Shown here in pieces: positions 51,898 through 60,566 of a DNA stretch of 64,000 nucleotides. The stretch covers positions 4,092,001 through 4,156,000 of the forward strand of contig CBDFGN010000006.1 of the NCBI GenBank assembly GCA_965247065.1. Reading direction: 5' to 3'. A program made the position numbers and the translations under genes. How positions within the stretch are numbered: position 1 is the stretch's first letter; every line of letters starts with the position of its first letter. The DNA is from CBDFGN01 sp965247065. Lineage in GTDB: Bacteria > Bacteroidota > Bacteroidia > Cytophagales > Cyclobacteriaceae. The notes under the pieces were generated by a model. That model was not told the DNA's origin. It saw nothing but the letters and a program-made list of their open reading frames with translations, and did no database searches.

Positions 51898-51926
51898 AAA
51901 AGGCTCGAGGTAAGCCGCGAGCCTTT
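51898..51926 (-). terminator. Rho-independent terminator of the GAF gene
   Basis: AAAGGCTCG (51898-51906) pairs with CGAGCCTTT (51918-51926), nine base pairs with an 11-base loop. In minus direction the stem is followed by a T-run (CCTTTTTGC). It lies 21 bases after the GAF-gene stop codon. The clearest terminator in the window. Confidence 0.75.
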
Positions 51927-51947
51927 CTTTCTGAACGTATAATTATG

Positions 51948-54326
51948 CTAATTCTTCGAAATCTCAGTAAGCTGTTTGATCTCATCGATGAGACTCTCCT
52001 GGTGCATTTCATCGGGAAGAGTTTCACTGCTAACTTCAACTCTTAAAGCCCGTAGTCCCTTAACTCCCTGGAGGTCTTCCAATTCCAGATTTTCAACTTC
52101 CCCAACAATGTATCCTTTGCTGCGCAAAAAATCAATATGCTGGTGGTATTCGCGCAAATCACGGTCCTGAGAATAGACAATCGCTATTTTATTGGGCTGA
52201 GTGAGTCTTTCTTCGGTACCCTTAATGAAGGCCTTGTCAATCCTTTTCTTGACGATCTCATAGCGAATATTGTACGCTCCATCCACGTCAAATTGCTTTT
52301 CGTCCATTCGGAATCTTATTGAAAGAGGCGTACTATGAAGCAGGATCAAATGCGTCATATCCAGGGGCACACTGAGCTTTGGCTTGAGCTCGCGAGTCAT
52401 GCGAGCAATTTCGCAGGTGATTATAAGCTGCCAAAGCCGCATATTCTTTAGATAAACTGGATGGTAGGCTTGCTTATTAGCGATTGATTCTCCAATGTAA
52501 ATATTGTACTCGATCCCGTCAGTCTTATACCTTTCAAAATAATGGGGAAACATACTCTGGGCCTTTTCCTCCTCCTGATCGATATAGCTTGAAACTAGAT
52601 CATTCAACGCAGTGAGGCTCTGTTCAAATTCCTTTCGCTTCTGGTAGACAATTCCCAGAACGGGATCAATAGCATTCCGATAGGACTTCATCGGCTTGGC
52701 CAGACCTGGGTATTTTTTCTCCAACGTGGTCATCAAAGGCTCAATTTCCATTCTTAGAAAATCAACAATATGAGTTTCGTCACCCGAAAAAAGTCCTTGT
52801 TTCAACTTTTCAAGGTTTCTTTCCAACTGGTAGTTCAGTTCATCAAAAATCGGTAGGCTCTGAGCCTTTGAGGCCCGGGTAAATACAGTTCTGGCCAGCT
52901 TTAATTGGGTAATGAGGTCGTCCTTGATCGCCTCATTGCGAGTGGTTGAGGACGCTCGGATGTCCGATGCACCAAATAGTGGGATCACCTCATCAAATAC
53001 AATCTCTTCCAGTTCCGGTTTTTTCCCTCGCTCCTGGAGATCGATGTAGTTAAGAGCGGCCTCAGTGAATCGCCATTCCACGCTCGGGTGTATGGCCGTA
53101 TACTCTTCCTTGATGATTCCCTGTATTCTATTCACCATGTCCTCCGAGTTGTTTTGTACGGCGGCGGCGAACAAAGGCACAATCTCCTCGATTTTGTTCA
53201 TTTCAGTCGCATGCAGAGATCCGGGTTTAGAAGAACCCAATTCCAGCAATCCAAGCAACACATCGTCGTAGAAAAGTGGAGCAACCACGAAATTTCTAAT
53301 ACCCTTCTTGACGAGGTCCTCAAATTGAGACCACTCTGGATCTTTGGTCAGATCGGGAATGATATGTGGTCGCCGGTCCTTATTGAAGTGGTTGTGAATC
53401 TCATTGAATCCAACCGAACAACTGATCCCTTTCTTTTTATCGATTAGAAAACTGTGATGGATCTGTTGGCCAAAGTTGTGAACCCCCTCACCCCTTTTTT
53501 GAAATGATGAAAGCCCGAGCTTCAGGTCCGGAATACTGAAGAGAACCTGCAGGTTCTTCTCTAATTTTTTGAAGTTGTCCTTCGAGGAAATACTGTCCTT
53601 TTTCAGAAGGTCAACTTTTATGGAAGATAGTAAGTATGGACCGGTCACATCCAGCATCCGTATGATTGTGAAACCTTCGAATTCAAAGAGCTCTGAGGGC
53701 AAGTGCTTTTGCCAAACCTCGATATCATACATGTTCTGAATGATGTCATCCAGATCGTCCTTTGCAAGTTTTGGGATGTCGCCAAGCGCTTTTACCTGGC
53801 AGTATCTTGGAGTCACCAAGGTCTTAAGGTGTCGATCCATGCCGGTGTCTTTATCCACCACCGTAAAGATCATCTCGTAGTCCACCGGCAGCGCAATACC
53901 ATAAAAGGTTTTCAGCACATAGGTGTACGCGAAAATTGCCTTTTTCTTGGCCAACTCATCAAGAGTAATATTGGTGGTAAAATTAGGGTTGCTAAGGTCC
54001 AGCATCTTTTTGAAACTAGTGGTGGCAAAGACAACCTCATGTCTGAAAGGAGGCACAACCATTATCATATCGTCCTCAACCAGACCCGGGGGAATCACGG
54101 CGGTCATAATGAGATCGACTAGCGCGCGATGTTTATCTACCACCTCAAGATTTTCGATAGGTTGAAGAAGTTGCGGGGCCTCTTTCAATTCCTCGACTAT
54201 TCGCTGAGCCGTTGCACTCAACATGTCGGCCTTATCTACCGCTTTGGCCTGCCAATAGCCGATGAGATTAGTAAGACTTAAATTGGTCTTGAATGGAACG
54301 GAGTGTGGGTGTGCAGGTACTTTCAT
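51948..54326 (-). CDS. Large GAF-domain protein, uncharacterised
   Basis: A 792-residue cytosolic protein without signal or helix anchors. The N-terminal 300 residues are of unknown fold (GYWQAKAVDKADMLSATAQ, PVDYEMIFTVVDKDTGMDRH). A GAF-like domain covers about 320-415 (DPEWSQFEDLVKKGIRNFVV, APLFYDDVLLGLLELGS). The C-terminal 370 residues are helical and charged with no kinase or cyclase motif. I recall similar proteins in Cytophagales and Flavobacteriia as GAF domain-containing proteins of unknown role, probably sensing. Monocistronic; a 12-bp palindrome stands upstream and a strong terminator downstream. Confidence 0.75.
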   Translation of the reverse strand: MKVPAHPHSVPFKTNLSLTNLIGYWQAKAVDKADMLSATAQRIVEELKEAPQLLQPIENLEVVDKHRALVDLIMTAVIPPGLVEDDMIMVVPPFRHEVVFATTSFKKMLDLSNPNFTTNITLDELAKKKAIFAYTYVLKTFYGIALPVDYEMIFTVVDKDTGMDRHLKTLVTPRYCQVKALGDIPKLAKDDLDDIIQNMYDIEVWQKHLPSELFEFEGFTIIRMLDVTGPYLLSSIKVDLLKKDSISSKDNFKKLEKNLQVLFSIPDLKLGLSSFQKRGEGVHNFGQQIHHSFLIDKKKGISCSVGFNEIHNHFNKDRRPHIIPDLTKDPEWSQFEDLVKKGIRNFVVAPLFYDDVLLGLLELGSSKPGSLHATEMNKIEEIVPLFAAAVQNNSEDMVNRIQGIIKEEYTAIHPSVEWRFTEAALNYIDLQERGKKPELEEIVFDEVIPLFGASDIRASSTTRNEAIKDDLITQLKLARTVFTRASKAQSLPIFDELNYQLERNLEKLKQGLFSGDETHIVDFLRMEIEPLMTTLEKKYPGLAKPMKSYRNAIDPVLGIVYQKRKEFEQSLTALNDLVSSYIDQEEEKAQSMFPHYFERYKTDGIEYNIYIGESIANKQAYHPVYLKNMRLWQLIITCEIARMTRELKPKLSVPLDMTHLILLHSTPLSIRFRMDEKQFDVDGAYNIRYEIVKKRIDKAFIKGTEERLTQPNKIAIVYSQDRDLREYHQHIDFLRSKGYIVGEVENLELEDLQGVKGLRALRVEVSSETLPDEMHQESLIDEIKQLTEISKN

Positions 54327-54362
54327 GGTTTCTGTATGGTAGGTTTGGTCAAACCCCGTTTC

Positions 54363-54374
54363 GACCTGCAGGTC
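54363..54374. promoter_or_regulatory. 12-bp perfect palindrome upstream of the GAF gene
   Basis: GACCTGCAGGTC lies 37-48 bases before the GAF-gene ATG (54326) in the promoter interval. Position suits an operator; nothing else supports it. Confidence 0.25.
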
Positions 54375-54435
54375 TTAAAATAATCCAATTGACGGGGTTA
54401 TTAGTGGAACGATATAAACACAAACCAGGTTGCAT

Positions 54436-56748
54436 CTAATCAAAGGGTTTGTTAATTATCAGCCCTAGGTTTATACCGCCGTAGTAATTACGAGGAAGTC
54501 CTGGATAATAGTATCGCGGCGCACTGCCAAAACTTACCGCGTTCACCAATAGCATGGATGCGTATATTCGATTGGTAATGTTATTCACTCCTGCGTACAA
54601 ATCAAACCTGAAATTAGTGCCCAGCTCCCTCCGATAGCCAAGTTTTAGATTTAGCAGATCATAGGAATTTGAGAATATCGAATTGTCGTCCGTAATCGGA
54701 ATCTGGTCCACAAACTGATAGTTCATGTTTCCGTACAGCCCTGAAATGGCCAGGTCCATTCCGGCGTTGAAAACGTGCTTGGGGCTTCCGGTCAGCTGAT
54801 TACCGGAAAAGTTCTCCCCGTCATCTTCGAAATCCTTGAATTTGTAATCAGAATAAGTATAGGTCAGAAACAAGTCCAGGTAACGATCCGATGGGCTGGC
54901 TCTATTTAGCAGGCGATAGGTGAGATTGCTTTCAAAGCCATTATGACTTGTTTTACCGGCATTGACTCCGACAAATTGGTCTTCGCCGATCCTTTTCGCT
55001 ACGAGCAAATTCTTAACTTGCATGGAATAGATAGATATGTCGTAGAACAATCGCTTCTCCACCACCTTACCCCTTGAACCCATTTCGTAGTTAAATCCAG
55101 TTTCAGGTTTAATATCGGGATTGATCAACCCATCCGGAGTCAGGGTTTCACTTAGAGTCGGCGGGGAAAAGCCATGGCTCATATTGGTATACAGACTTAG
55201 ATCGGGGCTTAAGGCAACACTAAGACCAACTCGCGGCGAAAAAATAGGATCAAAGCCGTAGCTTCCGCTTTGATCCAGGCTGTCCCCCACAAACAGGTCG
55301 GTGAGGTCGTAGGATGTCTGATTAAGATTTGCTCCCATAGACATCTGAACTCGATCACCAAATTGCGAATCCCACTGTCCAAATAGATTGTTATATCGCC
55401 GAGTCTCCTGGTTCTGGCTTATTGCCCTACCCAATTGGCCGTTATCGTTTTCAAAAGTGTTCCAGTCATACCATTCGGTAAAGTATTCAACACCCACAAT
55501 GAACTTGGATTTTAACCGATCCCCGGAGGAAAATGCGAATTTAGTCCTGATTCCTACATTATTGGATCTTTCCTTAAGAATGTTGAATGGCCGGGGTTCA
55601 AAAGCATTCCGAAATCCTGAAAACAGAGCGGTTGTGTTCTCCAGGCGCTCATTGAATTCATATAGATAAGAAATTCCCAGCAGCCCTTTGTCATATTCTT
55701 CAAAACCCATTGACCGGGCCCAGGCTGGAGCTGCGGCCTTGGGGTTGGAATAGAAGGTGGCGCTATCAATTGAACTTGGGATAAAACCCTTGACGTGAAT
55801 AAGGTTTCCCAATACCGAAACCTCGCTCTTTGAGGAGGGATAGAACTGTGTCAGAAGTTGAAGAAATTCTCTGTCATAGGTGCTGTTTTGGCGGTACCCA
55901 TCAGAGTGTACCTTACCCAGGCTCAGGTTAAGGTTCGCCTTGTCAGAACTTGAATACGCCCGGGTTCGGACCCGGTACAATCCGTAAGAGCCCGCCATAC
56001 CGTCGACCTCCACAGCGGCTTGCTTGTAGCGGGCCTTTGAGCTCTCCATATTTATTGTTCCACCGAGGCCCGCACCATAAAGACTGGCACTGGGGCCTTT
56101 GATTACTTCAATTTTGTCAATATAACCTAAGTCAATATCCTCAATTGTCGTCTCTCCGTCCCCGCTGGTTAAAGGGATTTGATTAAGATAAGCTCGAACC
56201 TTGTTGGTAGAAAACAAGGACCGGGTGCCAATCCCGCGGATGGTAATTCTATGGGTGTTCAGAGCCCCTGTATGCATATATATACCAGGAACACGATTCA
56301 AAACCGGAGTTATCAAGACCTGGTTTCCCCGATCTATTTCGCGCTTGGGTATCACCGCCACCGCCCCGGGCGCGGACATTAGTTTCTTTCCAATCTGATA
56401 AGCTGCCACAACCACTTCTTGTAACTCCGATCCAGTGGTCCGCATCCCAACATGCAGGAATTCATTAAGCCCTGAGTTGATCATTACGGTTTCATATCCC
56501 AAGTAGGATATCTGCAAGGTATCGGAATCGTCCCATTCCGCCTCCAAATCGAAAAGGCCTCGATCATCTGTCACCGTACCCATTTGTAAATTCCTAAGGA
56601 TGACCGAAGCACCGGGTAACGGCTTGTTGTTAGAGGAGTCAAAAACTTTACCAAGCAAACCCCCTTGGCCTGAAGCGCCGGTTACCCACAGGCCGAACCC
56701 TAGGGTAAAAAGGTACTTGAATCTATTGGTCAAAGTAGGGGAATCCAC
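54436..56748 (-). CDS. TonB-dependent outer-membrane receptor with carboxypeptidase-like N-terminal domain
   Basis: A 770-residue energised outer-membrane transporter. Signal peptide within FKYLFTLGFGLWVTGASGQ, then a carboxypeptidase-regulatory-like domain (GKVFDSSNNKPLPGASVIL) and the plug domain with RVPGIYMHTGALNTHRITI and GIGTRSLFSTNKVRAYLNQ. The barrel ends with strand residues near GGINLGLIINKPF. No SusD partner follows and the size is small, so a metal-chelate or vitamin receptor of the FecA/CirA type is more likely than a SusC glycan transporter. The start codon is GTG at 56748; TTG 15 bases later is possible. Ligand unknown; a siderophore would fit the iron importer 20 kb away only loosely. 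Confidence 0.88.
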   Translation of the reverse strand: MDSPTLTNRFKYLFTLGFGLWVTGASGQGGLLGKVFDSSNNKPLPGASVILRNLQMGTVTDDRGLFDLEAEWDDSDTLQISYLGYETVMINSGLNEFLHVGMRTTGSELQEVVVAAYQIGKKLMSAPGAVAVIPKREIDRGNQVLITPVLNRVPGIYMHTGALNTHRITIRGIGTRSLFSTNKVRAYLNQIPLTSGDGETTIEDIDLGYIDKIEVIKGPSASLYGAGLGGTINMESSKARYKQAAVEVDGMAGSYGLYRVRTRAYSSSDKANLNLSLGKVHSDGYRQNSTYDREFLQLLTQFYPSSKSEVSVLGNLIHVKGFIPSSIDSATFYSNPKAAAPAWARSMGFEEYDKGLLGISYLYEFNERLENTTALFSGFRNAFEPRPFNILKERSNNVGIRTKFAFSSGDRLKSKFIVGVEYFTEWYDWNTFENDNGQLGRAISQNQETRRYNNLFGQWDSQFGDRVQMSMGANLNQTSYDLTDLFVGDSLDQSGSYGFDPIFSPRVGLSVALSPDLSLYTNMSHGFSPPTLSETLTPDGLINPDIKPETGFNYEMGSRGKVVEKRLFYDISIYSMQVKNLLVAKRIGEDQFVGVNAGKTSHNGFESNLTYRLLNRASPSDRYLDLFLTYTYSDYKFKDFEDDGENFSGNQLTGSPKHVFNAGMDLAISGLYGNMNYQFVDQIPITDDNSIFSNSYDLLNLKLGYRRELGTNFRFDLYAGVNNITNRIYASMLLVNAVSFGSAPRYYYPGLPRNYYGGINLGLIINKPFD

Positions 56749-56824
56749 TACAAGGCTTTTTCATATATTCGAATTTTACGATATTAGCTGCCTAAATAAT
56801 TAAGAAACCATAAAAATATCAAAG

Positions 56825-57334
56825 ATGCCAACTGTATTGCTCGGGGACGACACAGTCTCCTTAAAAGGTGATCTTCCCACCGAAAACGCGCAAGCCCCTG
56901 ATTTTACCTTCGTAAAAGACGATTTTAGCGAGGGTACTCTTTACGAATATGGTGATAAAACTAAGGTAATTCTGGCCGTACTGAGCATGGATACCGGGGT
57001 GTGCCAAGCTGAAACCAGGAGATTCAACGAGGAATTGGGTCAACGGGATAACGTCGTGGGTCTGGTGATTTCAATGGACTTGCCCTTCGCCATGAAACGA
57101 GTTTGTGAAGCCGATGGCATAGAGAATATCATCAGCGCATCCGACTTTCGATATAATGATTTTGGGGATAAGTACAACGTTGTAATGGTTGACGGAGGTC
57201 TGAAAGGAGCATTTAGCCGCGCCGTATTTGTTGTTGACGGTGCTAATACTGTGCGTCATAGCCAACTTGTTCCCGCTGTCGGTACCGAGCCGGATTACGA
57301 CGCCGCCTTGGCAGCCGTGGATTCGATAGGATAG
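56825..57334 (+). CDS. tpx: Thiol peroxidase (Tpx-type peroxiredoxin)
   Basis: Reduces hydrogen and alkyl peroxides using thioredoxin. A 169-residue atypical two-cysteine peroxiredoxin: peroxidatic Cys60 in LSMDTGVCQAETRRFNEE, resolving Cys94 in MKRVCEADGIENI. The signature usually reads S-x-D-T-P-V-C; here Gly replaces Pro. Catalytic Thr57 and Arg (in SRAVFVVDG region) are conserved. There is no signal peptide, so it acts in the cytosol, unlike periplasmic Tpx. Monocistronic; divergent from the TonB receptor. Confidence 0.9.
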   Translation: MPTVLLGDDTVSLKGDLPTENAQAPDFTFVKDDFSEGTLYEYGDKTKVILAVLSMDTGVCQAETRRFNEELGQRDNVVGLVISMDLPFAMKRVCEADGIENIISASDFRYNDFGDKYNVVMVDGGLKGAFSRAVFVVDGANTVRHSQLVPAVGTEPDYDAALAAVDSIG

Positions 57335-57369
57335 TTCCTTAGCTAATCGGCTTGCCGGAATCTCCCAAT

Positions 57370-58515
57370 TTAATTACGCCTGCGGATCTTTAGCTCGGAT
57401 TTCATATTCTCAATGTAATTGATCAAGGCCTGTTCCCAAGTTGTGTCGGCGTCCCACTTGGAGCCCAGATAGACCGCGCCTGTAAGAATGTGTTTTACGT
57501 AGAATTTATGAACCGTGGTCTGAACGGGTAGGGTTTCCAGGGATGGCTGACCATTCTGATACCTGACCGTAATGTAGTCTGATTCGTTAGGATCGGTTGT
57601 AAATCCTAGCATCTTTTTGACGTTGAATCCTGTGGTATTCAGGCTTACCAAGACATATTGATAGCCCTTTTTGAAAATGCCACTTTGCCCTGCCCCTAGT
57701 TCTGCCAAATAGTATTCATATGGATATTCTACCAGGATCTCCTGCAACCGTTGGTTTTGCTCTTGAATCCATTCATTGTTGGCGGTAATTTCATTGGCTA
57801 TGGAATCGTTTAGATCTGAAACCGGCCAATCCTGGGGAATCTCTATTTGAGCGAATGGTTGAATTCCCAGGTCGTCAATCTTTAGGTCCGAATTGTATTC
57901 CTCGTAGCGTTTGCCTTTAAGAATATTGGTCCCTGAAAAGAATTCAGGTACTTCTGGAATTAGGTGGTTCGCTCGAGGCAGTTCTTGCATTAGAACCGCT
58001 CGTCGAAGTACCTTCATAACCTCTTCAAAGGTGCGACCCTGGTACCTCCAAGCTTGCTCACCATGGTCCACAAAGTTAGTAGAGCTATTGAAGGGAGTTA
58101 CGACCGCTACAAATCGGAGGGTTCTGCGGTGTTCTTCTTGGACATAAACCGCTGCGATCCAGACTATGTTAGCCACTTCCCTCTTCTTGAGTAATTGAGA
58201 ATAGAGCTTGGAGGCATCTTCGCCGGCTGAAAGGTCCTGGTAGTTATAATATGCCACTGGATCAATGCCTACAGATCTGAGGGTCTTGTGAGCAGATTCA
58301 GACATCCCTTTCCAGTCCCCCCTTTGATTGTTTTTATCGTCAGGAACAATTGTGAATACCGCGGACCTTTTGGATAGCAGATCGTCAGGTAATTTGTCCG
58401 TATAGTGCAGAAACTTGAATCCTACGATATTCAACTCAGGATCAATTTGGGATCGCAGGTCTCTAGCCAGAACCAGCGCGGCGATGAAGAACAGTAATGA
58501 AAATGTCCTCTGCAT
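57370..58515 (-). CDS. Secreted protein of unknown function
   Basis: ATG at 58515 gives 381 residues with signal MQRTFSLLFFIAALVLARDL before RSQIDPEL; the frame is open from 58539 as well. The mature protein has a mixed alpha/beta look: IVGFKFLHYTDKLPDDLLSK, SAHKTLRSVGIDPVAYYNY, VANIVWIAAVYVQEEHRR, a repeat-free middle and an end YVKHILTGAVYLGSKWDAD. No catalytic motif was recognised. Relatives occur, as far as I recall, in other Bacteroidota with no assigned role. A -7-like box TATTTTTG stands about 40 bases upstream. It converges with tpx. Confidence 0.6.
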   Translation of the reverse strand: MQRTFSLLFFIAALVLARDLRSQIDPELNIVGFKFLHYTDKLPDDLLSKRSAVFTIVPDDKNNQRGDWKGMSESAHKTLRSVGIDPVAYYNYQDLSAGEDASKLYSQLLKKREVANIVWIAAVYVQEEHRRTLRFVAVVTPFNSSTNFVDHGEQAWRYQGRTFEEVMKVLRRAVLMQELPRANHLIPEVPEFFSGTNILKGKRYEEYNSDLKIDDLGIQPFAQIEIPQDWPVSDLNDSIANEITANNEWIQEQNQRLQEILVEYPYEYYLAELGAGQSGIFKKGYQYVLVSLNTTGFNVKKMLGFTTDPNESDYITVRYQNGQPSLETLPVQTTVHKFYVKHILTGAVYLGSKWDADTTWEQALINYIENMKSELKIRRRN

Positions 58516-58552
58516 TAAGGCCGTTGGTAAATCTTGCAATAATACATCACTG

Positions 58553-58560
58553 CAAAAATA
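58553..58560 (-). promoter_or_regulatory. TATTTTTG, candidate -7 element for the secreted protein
   Basis: TATTTTTG on the minus strand matches TAnnTTTG and lies 37 bases upstream of the ATG at 58515. A -33 TTTG at the expected spacing was not found. Confidence 0.3.
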
Positions 58561-58609
58561 AACGCTAAATTCAAGCGATATCTTTCATTCAAACCGAAAA
58601 CCGTGGTCA

Positions 58610-59224
58610 ATGACTATTCAAGAGTTAAATCGTGAACTTGGAAACATGGACATCTATTTATTGGATCAAGTATTGAAAGGTGCTTTCAAGACGGGCGCTC
58701 GAATTCTGGATGCCGGTTGTGGAGAAGGGCGAAACATGGTTTATTTTCTGAACAATAGCTTCGAAGTTCATGGGCTCGACCAAAATAAGCAGGCCGTACT
58801 AATGGCACGCTTCATCGCCCGATCAAAGAAAAGAAATTCGGAATTCTTTCAAGTTGGGAATATCCAATCCCTGCCATACGAAAGTTCGTATTTTGACGCG
58901 GTTGTTTCCAGTGCAGTGCTACATTTTTGCGAAAACACGATTGAGTTCTTTAATTGCTTTGCCGAAGCCGTGCGAGTTCTAAAGGAAGATGGAATATACT
59001 TCGTAAGAATGGCTTCCGACCTGGGCATCACGGAAGAACTTACAGCATTGCCTGAAGGCCGATTTGAAAACCCAGATAAAAGCGTACGATTCCTTCTCAC
59101 CCAACATCTTCTAGAGCAGGTTCTATCCCGGTATCCTTTGACGTTGGTAGAGCCCTATAAATCGGTCGTGGTTGACAAACAACGGTCCATGGCCTGCCTT
59201 GTTTTTAGAAAGGGCTTCCTCTGA
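58610..59224 (+). CDS. Class I SAM-dependent methyltransferase (TehB-like)
   Basis: A 204-residue Rossmann methyltransferase. Motif I is ILDAGCGEGRNMVYF near residue 33, acidic Asp in VHGLDQNKQAV, motif II/III in YFDAVVSSAVLHFCEN. The size and motif order resemble TehB or UbiE-type small molecule methyltransferases. The substrate is unknown. It starts 94 bases divergent from the secreted protein gene. The RDD-family gene begins 62 bases after the stop on the same strand. Confidence 0.82.
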   Translation: MTIQELNRELGNMDIYLLDQVLKGAFKTGARILDAGCGEGRNMVYFLNNSFEVHGLDQNKQAVLMARFIARSKKRNSEFFQVGNIQSLPYESSYFDAVVSSAVLHFCENTIEFFNCFAEAVRVLKEDGIYFVRMASDLGITEELTALPEGRFENPDKSVRFLLTQHLLEQVLSRYPLTLVEPYKSVVVDKQRSMACLVFRKGFL

Positions 59225-59286
59225 TTTCGATATATTTGTTTTCCTTTGGCCATATAAGTATCTTAATCCAATCCAAAACTCAGTCC

Positions 59287-59786
59287 ATGGAGACATCCCG
59301 CCACCTACCTCAAATGAGCAGGTGGAATATGCCGGTTCTTTGGTTGCGCTTCGGGGCAATCATCATCGACTCCATTATTCTGGGGGCGATTCAAATAGTA
59401 TTAATTGCACCGATTTTGACCATGTTGGGCTTTGCGATCCCCTGGAACTTGGATGATTTCAGTGACCAGGAATTATTGGCATTCATCGTAAGCATAATCA
59501 GCGGAGGAATGGCCTTGAGCCTAATTACATTTATCATCGGGTGGTTGTATTATGCCCTGATGGAATCGGGTCCAAAACAGGCGACATTCGGCAAAATGGC
59601 TGTGGGAATTAGGGTACTTGACGATTACGGAGATAAGGTCGATTTCGGTCGGGCCACCATCCGGTATTTTGGAAAGACCCTTTCGGGGATGATCCTTATG
59701 ATTGGATACGTCTTAGCCGGATTTACCCAAAAAAACAAGCGGTGCACGACATCAATGCCAATTGCCTGGTTGTTCGAGCATATTAG
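59287..59786 (+). pseudogene. RDD-family membrane protein, frameshifted near the 3' end
   Basis: An RDD-type integral membrane protein. METSRHLPQM starts at 59287. WLRFGAIIIDSIILGAIQ contains the Arg/Asp family motif of helix 1; ATFGKMAVGIRVLDDYGD is the second conserved region. After GFTQK the frame slips in an A-run (59729-59735, A7); with one more A it continues KQAVHDINANCLVVRAY and stops at 59786, the expected RDD ending, for about 166 residues. Without the repair it runs on to 59826 and overlaps the next gene. A homopolymer indel therefore fits best. Confidence 0.78.
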
Positions 59787-59804
59787 TAATCAGCAGTTCA
59801 AGAA

Positions 59805-60566
59805 ATGCCTTCCGGACTCGACTTAATACTCCCCTCATATTGGCCAATAAGTTTTGCAATTATCTGGGTGCTAGTGGTGGCCAGCGTCGTAACCGGAAGA
59901 ATCAACCTCACCGGGGCCCTGGCGGGAGGCCTTCTTTCCATGGGAATATTCGTAGGTGGGGGATGGAACGCCTTCAGCCTGCTGGTGACTTTCTTCGTTC
60001 TTGGCACAGCAGCAACCCAATGGAGGTTCCGATGGAAAGTGACCATGGAAGTTGCCCAATCTCACAACGGAAAAAGAGGCGTAATGCACGTGGTTGCCAA
60101 TGGCGGTGTCGCCGGGACCTGCGGGTTGCTAGGCTGGCTCATTCCTGAAATTTCGTTTATGGCTCAGGGGATGGCCGCAGCGAGTTTAGCTTCAGCGTTG
60201 GCAGATACTGTATCGTCTGAATTGGGAAATGTCTACGGCTCACGATTCTTCAATATTCTTAACTTTAAACGCGAACCTCGAGGGGAGCATGGCGTGATAA
60301 GCCCCGAGGGAACTCTTTTTGGATTTTTGGGAAGTGCAATTATTGCTCTACAATACGGGCTTCTTACTGATCCCAGTCTTAACGTGCTTTGGGTTTTCAT
60401 TGCTGGTATATCAGGAAACCTGCTGGACTCGATCCTGGGGGCCTCGGCTCAGAGAAAGGGCTTGATCAACAACCACGAAGTCAATATTCTGAATACGCTG
60501 TTTGGTGGGGTCGTCTTCGCAGTACTATATATCGCCAAGTTCTATCTCAATTCGGGACCGGCCTGA
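59805..60566 (+). CDS. DUF92-family integral membrane protein (VTE6-like)
   Basis: A 253-residue protein with about six membrane helices. GRINLTGALAGGLLSMGIF in the first helices, the Asp-rich conserved loop LASALADTVSSELGNVYG near residue 133, and GVISPEGTLFGFLGSAII match DUF92, to which the plant phytyl-phosphate kinase VTE6 belongs. A polyprenyl-phosphate or phytol-related role is plausible but unproven. It starts 18 bases after the repaired RDD stop. The 3' end overlaps the convergent penicillin acylase gene by 20 bases. Confidence 0.85.
   Translation: MPSGLDLILPSYWPISFAIIWVLVVASVVTGRINLTGALAGGLLSMGIFVGGGWNAFSLLVTFFVLGTAATQWRFRWKVTMEVAQSHNGKRGVMHVVANGGVAGTCGLLGWLIPEISFMAQGMAAASLASALADTVSSELGNVYGSRFFNILNFKREPRGEHGVISPEGTLFGFLGSAIIALQYGLLTDPSLNVLWVFIAGISGNLLDSILGASAQRKGLINNHEVNILNTLFGGVVFAVLYIAKFYLNSGPA

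Noticed and set aside
51715..51942. Plus-strand 75-codon frame
   Set aside because: It runs through the GAF-gene terminator hairpin and has no family-like features.
54436..56748. SusC-type glycan transporter
   Set aside because: No SusD partner on either side and the length is about 770 rather than about 1,000 residues.
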